Assembly: GCA_026125925.1 (NCBI GenBank) | Contig: JAHCKF010000012.1 | Location: 1-26,623 of the forward strand | Direction: 5' to 3' | Source: Pseudolabrys sp. | Lineage (GTDB): Bacteria > Pseudomonadota > Alphaproteobacteria > Rhizobiales > Xanthobacteraceae | Length of the DNA stretch: 26,623 bases | Part shown: piece by piece, positions 1-7,279 of the stretch | Layout: every line of letters starts with the position of its first letter | Position numbering within the stretch: position 1 is the stretch's first letter | Notes under the pieces: generated by a model | Databases searched by the model: none | What the model saw: only the letters and a program-made list of their open reading frames with translations | What the model was told of the DNA's origin: nothing | Translations under genes and position numbers: made by a program

Positions 1-65
1 TTCGGCGTCCTCTAGCCAGAGTGGCCTTGTTCGTCCAATTCACAGGTGATTGGGGAACCCAAAAA

Positions 66-137
66 TTAGCGGCGGGCCAGATTTTTTTCGGCCCCCCGTT
101 ACACAGGCGAAATGTAACGTTTGTTTCCTACTTTCGG
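66..137 (+). repeat. Dispersed repeat, copy A (matches 13799-13866)
   Basis: This segment shares an ordered set of words with 13799-13866: a GGCGGGC-like start, an A- or T-rich run, the 12-mer CGGCCCCCCGTT (89-100 here, 13819-13830 there), then AACGTTTG (116-123 here, 13846-13853 there), then a TTCC...ACTTT tail. The distance between the two conserved words is identical in both copies (27 bases), so this is a true homologous repeat, not chance. Neither copy clearly belongs to a gene. Confidence 0.65.
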
Positions 138-151
138 CGCTCGGTTTTGAT

Positions 152-207
152 GTCACGCGTGACGCGCGCTGACCCCGGGTGGTCACGCGGGAGGCGTCAC
201 CCGTGAC
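152..207. promoter_or_regulatory. Pair of near-identical 12-bp palindromes, candidate operators
   Basis: GTCACGCGTGAC (152-163) is a perfect palindrome and GTCACCCGTGAC (196-207) differs from it at one central base; centres are 44 bases apart, about four helical turns. A third partial copy, GGTCACGCG, begins at 181. Such paired dyads resemble binding sites for a dimeric regulator, but no adjacent promoter or target gene is visible, so function is inference. Confidence 0.3.
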
Positions 208-443
208 AGCGCCGCGTAACTTCATGTTGAAACACATTGTGTTAGTGTCAAGTTAGCCCTCCCGGCAGGCTCGTCTCGCCCCAAGCTCCCGACCGCAAGC
301 GGCCCGAGGTTTGAGCATCTACGATGCAAGCGGGCTATAAAGCCAAACCATAGCGGATAACCGCCAATTACACGTCCATTGGACGTTGATTATCTGCATC
401 CGGTAGCGACGGATGCCGATTTCACCGCGCCGACTACGGATGT

Positions 444-518
444 ATGTCTGCTTTTGGCCTAAGAGCGGACTTTATGAGGCAGGGCGGCTTACATCCGCAC
501 CTGACCCCAAGCAGACAT
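444..518. repeat. Degenerate inverted repeat near AraC gene 3' end
   Basis: ATGTCTGCTTTTGG (444-457) is repeated in inverted form as CCCCAAGCAGACAT (505-518), with a similar AAGAGCGGACTTTATGA word between them. It could be a decayed palindromic intergenic element or a weak bidirectional termination structure beyond the AraC-type gene; there is no U-tract. Confidence 0.35.
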
Positions 519-587
519 GAGCGGCGGATAGGCGGCCTGCGTCGGCTCGTCACCGTACAGCCCTGGCTTGCCACGCGCTGCGGTCGG

Positions 588-1472
588 CTACGAATTGGAG
601 CGGTGGCTGGGCAAGACCCGGTTCTGCCTCTTCAAGCTGGCGTCATTCGAATTGCGCGGCGCCTGTCCCGTCACCCGGCTGAATACGCGCGTGAAGGCGG
701 CGGCGCTCGTATAGCCGACCTGCTGCGCCACGCTCTTCACCGGCTTGCCGCGCGCCAGAAGCTGGGCGGCGATCGTCATTCGCCACACGGTGAGATAGTC
801 GATCGGCGTCTGCCCGATCCGCGTCCGGAAATGCTCGGCAAAGCGCGTGCGTGACATGCCGGCAAGGCCGGCGAGATCGTCCAACGTCCACGCCTTCTTC
901 GGCGCTTCGTGAATTGTGGTCAGCGCCCTGGCGAGGCGGGGATCGGCGAGACCGGCCAGCACGCCAGTCGCCACCATGCCGCTGTCGACGACGTGCCGCA
1001 CGATCAGGATCAGCAGATAATCGAACAGTCGGTCGAGCGCTTCCTGGCGGCCAGCATGTTCGGCGAAGGCTTCGCCGAGCAGCAGGTCGCAGATCGGCGC
1101 CAGCGCCGGATGTGACGCGATCGGCAGCACCACGAGTTCGGGCAGACCCTGGCCGATAGGATTGCCGTCGCCGCCGCCGAGTTCAACCGTAGCGCAGACG
1201 AGGTCGGCGCCGCGCTTTGGGTCGCCGGCGAAAGTGTGGACCCGGCCCCGCGGAAAGAACAGCAAGGTGGGCTCGTCGAACTTCAGGTCGCGCTGCCCGG
1301 CCTGGATCAACGTCAGTTCGCCGTCCTTGAGGAAGTGCAGGTGACCGACGTCGGGATACTGCACCGTCTTGCACAGCGTGCCGGTGAAGAAAGTCCGGGC
1401 CCGCGGCGTGACGTGGGCGAACAGGGCGGCGAATGGGTCCATCGGGACGATCGGCAATGTTCTTGGCACCAA
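588..1472 (-). CDS. AraC-family transcriptional regulator (cupin sensor + HTH)
   Basis: A 294-residue DNA-binding regulator. The N-terminal half (about residues 10-150) reads as the cupin-type sensor of AraC regulators: a buried beta-rich segment with DVGHLHFLKDGELTLI and LLFFPRGRVHTF. The C-terminal half (about 178-275) has the two helix-turn-helix units of the AraC/XylS domain, with LDDLAGLAGMSRTRFAEHFR, then the VGYTSAAAFTRVFSRVTGQAP signature. It starts with TTG at 1472 (or GTG at 1469): AGGAGT lies 6 bases upstream of the TTG, whereas the internal ATG at 1442 has no such site. It is divergent from the oxidoreductase at 1535 with only 62 bases between, so it most probably controls that gene. 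The 20-residue tail after the HTH is polar and unremarkable. The effector is unknown. Confidence 0.93.
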   Translation of the reverse strand: MVPRTLPIVPMDPFAALFAHVTPRARTFFTGTLCKTVQYPDVGHLHFLKDGELTLIQAGQRDLKFDEPTLLFFPRGRVHTFAGDPKRGADLVCATVELGGGDGNPIGQGLPELVVLPIASHPALAPICDLLLGEAFAEHAGRQEALDRLFDYLLILIVRHVVDSGMVATGVLAGLADPRLARALTTIHEAPKKAWTLDDLAGLAGMSRTRFAEHFRTRIGQTPIDYLTVWRMTIAAQLLARGKPVKSVAQQVGYTSAAAFTRVFSRVTGQAPRNSNDASLKRQNRVLPSHRSNS

Positions 1473-1534
1473 CGATCACTCCTAGTTCTCCATACAGTCA
1501 GCGTGCAAGCGCAAATGACGAAGGGGAAACGATC

Positions 1535-2452
1535 ATGAAAGCGATTATTGTGACGGATGAGGCGGCCGGAACCTCCGGAATGAAGCTGACGGAGTTGCCG
1601 GAACCGCAGGCCGCGATCAACGACGTGATCGTTCAGGTTTACGCCTCCGGTTTCGTCGGCACCGAGCTGGGCTGGCCTTCCACCTGGAACGACCGGCTCG
1701 GGCGCGACCGCACGCCCACGGTTCCCGGCCATGAACTCGCCGGCGTGGTCACGGCGCTGGGCTACGGCACGACGGGCCTGTCGGTGGGACAGCGCGTATT
1801 CGGACTGGCCGACTGGTATCGCGACGGTAGCTTGGGCGAATACGTCGCGATCGAAGCCCGCAATCTAGCGCCGCTGCCGGGTGACGTCGATTTCACGGCG
1901 GCTGCGAGCCTGCCGATCTCGGGCCTCACCGCGTGGCAGGGACTGCTCGTGCACGGTCGCCTTCGCGCCGGCCAGCGTGTGATCGCGCATGGCGCGGCCG
2001 GCGCCGTCGGCTCGATGGTGACGCAGCTTGCCCGCGAGTTCGGCGCCCATGTGATCGGCACCGGACGCGCCACCGACCGTCAGGCAGCGCTGGACTTCGG
2101 CGCCAACGAATTTGTCGATCTCGACCACGATAAACTGGAAGACGTCGGCGGCGTGGATCTGGTGTTCGACCTCATCGGCGGCGAGATCGGCAAGCGGTCC
2201 GCGCGCCTCATCCGGCCCGGCGGCACGCTGGTGTCTATCGTCGGACCATCGGAGGTGCGGCCGGCCGACGGCACCGCCATCGACTTCATCGTCGAGTCCG
2301 ATCGCGCTCAATTGGGTGAGATCGTCCAGCGTGTGCGTGACGGGCGGCTGCGCACCAACATTGGTACGATCGCGCCTCTCGGCGATGCCGTCGCCGCCTT
2401 CAACCCGACGCAGCGGCGCGCGGGCAAGACGATCATCCGCCTTTGCCCGTGA
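1535..2452 (+). CDS. Zinc-independent NADP-dependent quinone oxidoreductase-like enzyme (MDR family)
   Basis: A 305-residue cytoplasmic medium-chain dehydrogenase/reductase. The N-terminal GroES-like part carries TVPGHELAGVVTALG (about residues 67-81). The nucleotide-binding Rossmann part begins with AHGAAGAVGSMVTQLAREFG (about 150-170), the AxGxxGxxG form typical of NADPH quinone reductases, and continues with GATRAT-like and LVFDLIGG segments. The structural zinc-site cysteine cluster is absent, as expected for the quinone-reductase branch. The ATG at 1535 is chosen because AAGGGGAA lies 6 bases upstream and the protein then begins at the usual MKAIIV-type strand. Expected role: NADPH-dependent reduction of a quinone, enone or similar electrophile. 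The divergent AraC gene is the likely regulator. The substrate is not readable; family certainty is high. Confidence 0.92.
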   Translation: MKAIIVTDEAAGTSGMKLTELPEPQAAINDVIVQVYASGFVGTELGWPSTWNDRLGRDRTPTVPGHELAGVVTALGYGTTGLSVGQRVFGLADWYRDGSLGEYVAIEARNLAPLPGDVDFTAAASLPISGLTAWQGLLVHGRLRAGQRVIAHGAAGAVGSMVTQLAREFGAHVIGTGRATDRQAALDFGANEFVDLDHDKLEDVGGVDLVFDLIGGEIGKRSARLIRPGGTLVSIVGPSEVRPADGTAIDFIVESDRAQLGEIVQRVRDGRLRTNIGTIAPLGDAVAAFNPTQRRAGKTIIRLCP

Positions 2453-2524
2453 CGACAGGGGTGGTATTGCCCCGGCGTGCATGTCATGTGCCGGCGCAAG
2501 GCCCGCTCATTGAGGAGACAATGA

Positions 2525-2720
2525 ATGACGCTCGATCATCCGATCTTCGCGCGCCGGCCGGCGCGTGAAGTTCGGCATCATGCTTAAGGAAACGGGCCTC
2601 GCCTATGAGCCGGACCGGCTCGACGTCATGGCGAACGAAAGCCAAGATCTGGCTTTCCTCGCGCTCAACCCCGCAGGCAGATCGGACATGGCTGAGGTTT
2701 GGATCCGCGTCCGCTTATGA
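2525..2720 (+). pseudogene. Glutathione S-transferase pseudogene, N-terminal part only
   Basis: A GAGGAG ribosome site (2512-2517) precedes ATG 2525, and the first codons read MTLDHPIFARRPAR, resembling the start of YghU-like glutathione transferases. After about 2560 the similarity jumps to another frame (from 2565), which reads VKFGIMLKETGLAYEP, then DVMANESQDLAFLALNPAGR, the classic thioredoxin-fold N-terminal domain of GST including the conserved NP-G segment. The stretch expected between the two parts is missing, so there was an internal deletion with frameshift. A stop at 2718 ends the frame; the rest of the domain and the helical C-terminal domain (about 180 residues) are absent. It lies 72 bases after the oxidoreductase, so it may once have been its operon partner in electrophile detoxification. 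Not expected to make an active enzyme. Confidence 0.75.
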
Positions 2721-2860
2721 CCCGGAGCAGGCATAGGCGGTCTCGACCGACTCGTCGCCGTTACGTGCGAACCTTAGGAGCCGACGCATCCACGTCACGT
2801 CACCTCCACGATGGCCCGAACAAGATCTAACCGAGGGGATATGATAGCCTTGGTGCCCGC
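2721..2860. other. Non-coding stretch between two gene remnants
   Basis: I see no gene, strong terminator or clear promoter here; it separates the GST remnant from the LysR remnant and is probably decayed sequence. Confidence 0.5.
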
Positions 2861-3124
2861 GTGAGCTTGACGGGTATCTCCATGTGCGGCCGAATCCGCT
2901 TTCGTCACCTGCATTGTTTCCTCGTGATTGCGCGCCATCAGAACGTCGGCGCCGCGGCCAAGGAGCTCGCGATCACTCAGCCCGCTCTCTCAAAGACCCT
3001 GCAAGGGATCGAAGACGAGTTTCCTTGCGCTGCAGTCAGTCGCTGCGGTCGTCATCCGGCACCCGGTGGCAGCCGAGCCGCTCGGCATGTCGACCCGTTT
3101 TGTCGGCGCGTGATGATGCATTAA
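2861..3124 (+). pseudogene. LysR-family regulator fragment (HTH domain only)
   Basis: An 87-residue frame whose first 65 residues form a good LysR winged helix-turn-helix: FRHLHCFLVIARHQNVGAAA, then KELAITQPALSKTLQGIEDE. The wing region still reads roughly as family (SRCGRHPAPGGSR), then a stop occurs at 3122. LysR proteins are usually about 300 residues, so the whole co-inducer domain is missing. The start could be GTG 2861 or ATG 2882. The reading frame does not recover downstream; the next gene runs towards it from the other strand and ends 11 bases away. Most likely a relic, though a short DNA-binding protein cannot be excluded. Confidence 0.75.
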
Positions 3125-3135
3125 TTGCATTCGGC

Positions 3136-4071
3136 TCATAACGGTGCCCGCCGGTAGTCTCGGCCGAATTTCCGGATATGGGCGGCGAATTGCTCGATGA
3201 ATTCGAAGGCGATCCCCGCTGGGGCCTGGTGAGACGAATAAAGAGCGAAGACCTCGATGGTCACCGTCGGTTGAAACGGCCGAGCAACCACGCCGCGGCT
3301 GCTGAATTCACGGGCGGTGAACGGGTCGCAGATACCGACGCCGAGGCCGGAGGAAACCAGCCCGCACGCGATCTCAGACAGGTGGGTTTCCACTCGCATC
3401 ACGCGGGACACACCGTGATCGGCGAAGATGGCGTCAATTTGCCTCCGGCTCTGGCTGGAATGATTGAGCGAAATGAAATTCTCGCCTTCGAAATCTTTCG
3501 GCACAACTACCTTCTTACGCGCCAGTTTATGGCCTTCGGGGAGTACGGCGACGTAAGGCAGCGACGGCATGGCGATTTTCTCCAAGGCCGGGTGATCGAT
3601 TTGCGGCGACGCGAACCCGAAGTCACATTGCCGGTTGACGACCCAATCGACCACGAGCGTCGAGATGACGCCCGACAGTTCGAGATCGACCTCGGGGCGG
3701 CCGGAGACAAACTTGCCGGCAAACCGCGGCAGGAAGCCGTTGGCGAGCGCGGGCAGGGCGGCGATCCGCAGCAGGCTCGCTTGCCGCAGCCTGATCTGTT
3801 CCGCCGCTTCGGCAATGCGTTCGATGCCGATGAATGAGCGTTCGACTTCGCCGAACAGCGTCACCGCCTCCGCCGTCGGCGCGATGCCGGTGCCGCGGCG
3901 CTCGAACAGCTTGAGTTTGAGCTGGTGCTGGAAATCTCGCAACAGCTTGCTCACAGCCGGCTGGGTCACACCCATGAAGGCAGCGCCCGCGGTGGCGCTG
4001 CCGGTGATCATCACCGCACGGAACGCCTCGACTTGCCGCAGATTGGGGCGCCGCAGCGTGGGTTTCGCCAT
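3136..4071 (-). CDS. LysR-family transcriptional regulator, OccR/NocR-like
   Basis: A 311-residue, full-length LysR protein. The HTH (about residues 8-66) reads NLRQVEAFRAVMITGSATAG, then GVTQPAVSKLLRDFQ and KLKLFERRGTGIAPT. The N-terminal half of the effector domain reads LRIAALPALANGFLPRF. These words closely resemble, from memory, the octopine and nopaline regulators OccR/NocR of Agrobacterium, which respond to opines or related amino acids. The ATG at 4071 has a strong GGAGG site 5 bases upstream. The gene is divergent from the binding-protein/oxidase operon beginning at 4210, with a dyad in the shared 138-base gap, so it very probably regulates that operon. The ligand is inferred only as small and amino-acid-like. 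Confidence 0.93.
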   Translation of the reverse strand: MAKPTLRRPNLRQVEAFRAVMITGSATAGAAFMGVTQPAVSKLLRDFQHQLKLKLFERRGTGIAPTAEAVTLFGEVERSFIGIERIAEAAEQIRLRQASLLRIAALPALANGFLPRFAGKFVSGRPEVDLELSGVISTLVVDWVVNRQCDFGFASPQIDHPALEKIAMPSLPYVAVLPEGHKLARKKVVVPKDFEGENFISLNHSSQSRRQIDAIFADHGVSRVMRVETHLSEIACGLVSSGLGVGICDPFTAREFSSRGVVARPFQPTVTIEVFALYSSHQAPAGIAFEFIEQFAAHIRKFGRDYRRAPL

Positions 4072-4093
4072 ATTACCTCCAGTTATGAATAGC

Positions 4094-4121
4094 GCCTAAG
4101 AATGAATTTGACGATTTAGGC
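4094..4121. promoter_or_regulatory. Candidate LysR operator in divergent promoter
   Basis: GCCTAA (4094-4099) and TTAGGC (4116-4121) form an inverted repeat with a 16-base spacer in the 138-base gap between the LysR gene and the operon at 4210. LysR proteins usually bind a dyad placed near their own start, as here (23 bases upstream of ATG 4071). The T-N11-A core is only loosely represented. Position supports the call more than sequence does. Confidence 0.35.
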
Positions 4122-4209
4122 ACAGATGGAAAATCATGACAACGCAGTCCGGGGAAATAACGAAAACGGCCAAACAACCACCTCGACAGAGCGTTATTGG
4201 AGGGTCCTC

Positions 4210-5247
4210 ATGATTGAAATTTCGAAATTCAGCGCCACGACCGTTGCCTGTCTGCTGCTGGGGGTCGCGTCGCCGGCCATGGCGCAACAGAAGCTTTATG
4301 TCGCCGGCTACGGCGGCTCGTTCGAGCAAACCGTCCGCAAGGAGATCATTCCCGCCTTCGAAAAGAAGCACAATGTCACGATCGAATACGTGGCGGGCAA
4401 CTCGACCGATACGCTGGCCAAACTGCAGGCCCAGAAGAGCAACCAGCAGATCGACGTCGCGATCGTCGATGACGGGCCGATGTATCAGGCCATCCAGCTC
4501 GGCTTTTGCGGCAAGATCGCAGACCTGCCGAAGAATGATCTCTACGGCACCGCGCTGTTCAAGGACGACAAGGCGGTCGCCATCGGTCTTGTCGGCACCG
4601 GCCTGATGTACAACACCAAGGTCTTCAAGGAGAAAAGTTGGCCGGCGCCAACCTCATGGAATGACCTCAAGGATCCGAAATTCAAGAAGCTGGTGGTGAT
4701 CCCGCCGATCAACAACACCTACGGCCTGCACGCCTTGATGATGTTCGCGCGCATGAACGGCGGCGGCGAAAAGAATATCGATCCCGGCTTCAAGGTCATG
4801 AAGAATGACGTTAATCCGAACGTGCTCGCCTACGAGCCGTCGCCCGGCAAGATGACGGAGCTCTTCCAGTCCGGCCAGGCGGTGCTCGGCGTCTGGGGCA
4901 CCGGCCGCGTCCAGTCCTTCGCCAACACCGGCTTCCCGGTCGATTTCGTCTACCCGAAGGAGGGTGCAGTTTCGCTGCTGGTGACGGCATGCCCGATCGT
5001 CAAGCCGGATGCCTCGCCGCTGGCCTCGGACTTTATCAAGGCGCTGTTGCAGCCGGACATGCAACTCGTCCTGCTCAAGGACTATGGCTATGGTCCGGTG
5101 GTGAAGTCAGTGAAGGTGCCGCCTGAACTGGCGAAGATGGCCCCGGTTGGCCAGCGCGCGGCGGAATTGATCAATCCCGACTGGGATACGATCAATGCCC
5201 ATCGTCAGGAATGGACCAGCCGCTGGAACCGTGAGGTCGAGCGCTAG
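4210..5247 (+). CDS. Periplasmic solute-binding protein of a PotD/PotF-type ABC importer
   Basis: A 345-residue periplasmic protein that would capture the substrate for the importer encoded downstream. Residues 1-25 are a Sec signal peptide (hydrophobic VACLLLGVAS core, AMA cleavage site before QQ). The mature protein starts with the LYVAGYGGSFEQTVRKEIIP strand-helix found in spermidine/putrescine-type (family 1) binding proteins; IDVAIVDDGPMYQAI and SWNDLKDPKFKKLV are further family landmarks. ATG 4210 is preceded by GGAGG (6-base gap) and gives the signal peptide directly; the upstream in-frame ATG at 4126 would bury it. It is the first gene of the operon, followed by a strong hairpin before the ATPase. 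The ligand is not readable from sequence; this class also binds opines, polyamines and amino-acid derivatives. Confidence 0.95.
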   Translation: MIEISKFSATTVACLLLGVASPAMAQQKLYVAGYGGSFEQTVRKEIIPAFEKKHNVTIEYVAGNSTDTLAKLQAQKSNQQIDVAIVDDGPMYQAIQLGFCGKIADLPKNDLYGTALFKDDKAVAIGLVGTGLMYNTKVFKEKSWPAPTSWNDLKDPKFKKLVVIPPINNTYGLHALMMFARMNGGGEKNIDPGFKVMKNDVNPNVLAYEPSPGKMTELFQSGQAVLGVWGTGRVQSFANTGFPVDFVYPKEGAVSLLVTACPIVKPDASPLASDFIKALLQPDMQLVLLKDYGYGPVVKSVKVPPELAKMAPVGQRAAELINPDWDTINAHRQEWTSRWNREVER

Positions 5248-5260
5248 GCTTCATACCTCC

Positions 5261-5292
5261 GCCCGGCCGCCGCCCGCGCGAGGCGGCCGGGC
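5261..5292 (+). promoter_or_regulatory. Strong intra-operon hairpin after binding-protein gene
   Basis: GCCCGGCCGCC (5261-5271) pairs perfectly with GGCGGCCGGGC (5282-5292), an 11-bp GC stem with a 10-base loop, just 13 bases past the binding-protein stop. There is no U-run, so it is not a classic intrinsic terminator. Stems here in ABC operons usually protect the upstream mRNA from 3' decay or attenuate transcription, giving more binding protein than membrane subunits; that role is inference. Confidence 0.55.
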
Positions 5293-5330
5293 TGACGGTT
5301 TCTCGCCCTCCTGACAGAGGCCGCATCGCC

Positions 5331-6383
5331 ATGTCTTTTCTCGTTCTCAATGAACTGAACAAGCGCTACGGCGATTTCGTCGCCGTCGACGCCTTGTCGC
5401 TGGCGGTGAGCCGCGGCGAATTCATCTCGCTGCTCGGGCCGTCCGGCTGCGGCAAGACAACGACCTTGCAGATGATCGCCGGTTTCGTCGAACCGACGGG
5501 CGGCGCCATTCTGCTCGACGGCCATGATCTCGTGGCGATGAAGCCGAGCCGCCGCGGTCTCGGCGTCGTGTTCCAAAGCTACGCGCTATTTCCGCACATG
5601 ACGGCCGCCGAGAACGTCGCCTTCGGCCTGGAGATGCAGAAGGTCGGCCGTGCCGAACGCGACGAACGCGTCAAGAGCGCGCTGGACCTGGTGGGACTCG
5701 GCGGTTTTGCCGAGCGATATCCGCGCCGCATGTCCGGCGGGCAGCAGCAGCGCGTCGCGCTCGCCCGCGCGCTGGTCATTCGCCCGCATGTCCTTCTGCT
5801 CGACGAACCTCTGTCGAATCTCGACGCCAGGCTGCGCGAGGAGATGCAGATCGAATTGCGACAGATCCAGCGCACCGTCGGCACCACCACGATTCTCGTC
5901 ACCCACGATCAGTCGGAAGCGATGGCGCTGTCCGACAGGATCGTTGTGATGAACCACGGCCGCGTCGAACAAATCGCCGCGCCTCAGGAAGCCTATGAGC
6001 GTCCGGCAACGCCGTTCGTCGCCGGCTTCCTCGGCAAGACCAACGAACTGTCCGGCGCCGCCCGCGTTGAAGGCGGCGAAACCCGTATCGCCATCGCCGA
6101 CGGCCAATGGGCTGCCAGCCGGCCGATCGATGGCCCGGTGATCGCATCGGTGCGGCCAGAGAAGATCGCGTTTGCCGACTGCGGCGCCGGCGGGCTGACC
6201 GGCCTGGTCAAGACCCGCATTTTTCAGGGCAACCACTGGCTCTACCGGATCGAGACCGCGGCCGGGCAGGTGTTCGTCATTCGCCAGAACGGCGGCGAGC
6301 CGATGCCCGCCGAAAACGACAAGGTCGGTCTCACCTGGCGCGCCGAGGACATGGCGCTGCGCGCCGCGGGAGGGCGGCCATGA
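5331..6383 (+). CDS. ABC transporter ATP-binding subunit, PotA-type
   Basis: A 350-residue cytoplasmic ATPase that powers the importer. All nucleotide-binding motifs are intact: Walker A GPSGCGKTT (residues 36-44), Q-loop in VFQSYALFPH (about 80-90), signature MSGGQQQRVALARA (about 134-147), Walker B VLLLDEP with D-loop LSNLD (about 154-166), and switch histidine in LVTHDQSEA (about 188-196). The C-terminal ~110 residues (after GFLGKTNEL) form a TOBE-like domain with VRPEKIAF, as in PotA/UgpC/FbpC ATPases. Its stop overlaps the start of the first permease (ATGA at 6380-6383), pointing to translational coupling. Confidence 0.95.
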   Translation: MSFLVLNELNKRYGDFVAVDALSLAVSRGEFISLLGPSGCGKTTTLQMIAGFVEPTGGAILLDGHDLVAMKPSRRGLGVVFQSYALFPHMTAAENVAFGLEMQKVGRAERDERVKSALDLVGLGGFAERYPRRMSGGQQQRVALARALVIRPHVLLLDEPLSNLDARLREEMQIELRQIQRTVGTTTILVTHDQSEAMALSDRIVVMNHGRVEQIAAPQEAYERPATPFVAGFLGKTNELSGAARVEGGETRIAIADGQWAASRPIDGPVIASVRPEKIAFADCGAGGLTGLVKTRIFQGNHWLYRIETAAGQVFVIRQNGGEPMPAENDKVGLTWRAEDMALRAAGGRP

Positions 6384-7279
6384 CGGCAGGCACCCCGGAC
6401 AGTGCGGTCGGCACGCGTCGTGGCTGGACGTTCAGCCCGGCGTGGCTGCTGAGCCTGCCCGCGCTCGTGTTCTTTGCGCTGATCGTCGTGGTGCCGTTGC
6501 TGATGACTGTCCTGCTCTCGTTCCATGATTGGGGCGAGTACAAAGGCATCCAGCCGGTCTTCATCCTCAAGAACTGGATCGAGATCTGGTCGGATTCGTA
6601 TTTCCACGAGATGTTCGCCCGGACCTTCCGCATCGCCATCCTGGTGACGCTGATCACTGCCGTTTTCGGCGCGCCGGAGGCCTATATCCTCAACCGTATG
6701 CGGCAGCCATGGCGCGGCGTCTTCGTGCTGGTGCTGCTCGGACCGCTGCTGATCTCGATCGTCGCGCGCACGCTCGGCTGGGCGCTGCTGTTCGGCGGCA
6801 ACAGCGGCGTGGTGAATGCGGCATTGATGAAGCTCGGCGTCATCTCGTCGCCGATACCCTTCATGTTCACCGAGACCGGCGTCATCATCGCTCTGGCCCA
6901 CGTGCTGATGCCGTTCATGGTGCTCTCGGTCTGGGCCGCCTTGCAGCGCGTCGATCCGCAGATCGAGAACGCGGCGGCCTCGCTCGGCGCCGGACATTTC
7001 ACCACCTTGCGGCGCGTTATCTTCCCGCAGATCGTGCCCGGCGTGCTGTCGGGCGGCATCATCGTCTTCGCGCTGTCGGCCAGCGCTTTCGCGACGCCGG
7101 CGATTATCGGCGGCCGCCGGCTCAAGGTGGCGGCGACGCTCGCCTATGACGAATTCCTCAACACCCTGAACTGGCCGCTCGGCGCGGCGGTCGCGACGCT
7201 GCTGCTGATCGCCCTGGTGGTCACTATCGTCGTCGCCAACCGGCTGATCGAGCGGCGCTACGCGGAGGTGTTTCGATGA
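6380..7279 (+). CDS. ABC transporter permease, PotB-type
   Basis: A 299-residue inner-membrane subunit with about six transmembrane segments; the first is LLSLPALVFFALIVVVPLL (about residues 19-40). The EAA loop that docks on the ATPase reads IENAAASLGAGHFTTLRRVI followed by FPQIVPG (about 195-220), the canonical form for this family. The start at ATG 6380 is set by the 4-base ATGA overlap with the ATPase gene and the RBS-like GGGAGGGCGG just upstream. The stop overlaps the next permease in the same manner. It would form the channel with the product of the following gene. Confidence 0.95.
   Translation: MTAGTPDSAVGTRRGWTFSPAWLLSLPALVFFALIVVVPLLMTVLLSFHDWGEYKGIQPVFILKNWIEIWSDSYFHEMFARTFRIAILVTLITAVFGAPEAYILNRMRQPWRGVFVLVLLGPLLISIVARTLGWALLFGGNSGVVNAALMKLGVISSPIPFMFTETGVIIALAHVLMPFMVLSVWAALQRVDPQIENAAASLGAGHFTTLRRVIFPQIVPGVLSGGIIVFALSASAFATPAIIGGRRLKVAATLAYDEFLNTLNWPLGAAVATLLLIALVVTIVVANRLIERRYAEVFR

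Larger units (their letters stand above)
1..587. other. Intergenic region with palindromes and repeat remnants
   Basis: I see no convincing gene here; short open frames lack ribosome sites and recognisable content. The stretch holds a diverged copy of a dispersed repeat (about 66-137), two near-identical 12-base palindromes (152-163 and 196-207), a 15-base palindrome-like site at 372-386 (ACGTCCA, one T, TGGACGT), and an inverted repeat pair 444-457/505-518. The left edge of the window may cut a neighbouring transcription unit whose promoter lies here. Confidence 0.6.

Noticed and set aside
444..854. Plus-strand open frame of 136 codons at the AraC gene 3' end
   Set aside because: It lies antisense to the HTH-coding part of the AraC gene and starts inside the inverted repeat; no family resemblance.
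5261..5292. Intrinsic terminator after the binding-protein gene
   Set aside because: The stem is strong but no run of T follows, and the next operon gene begins 38 bases later.
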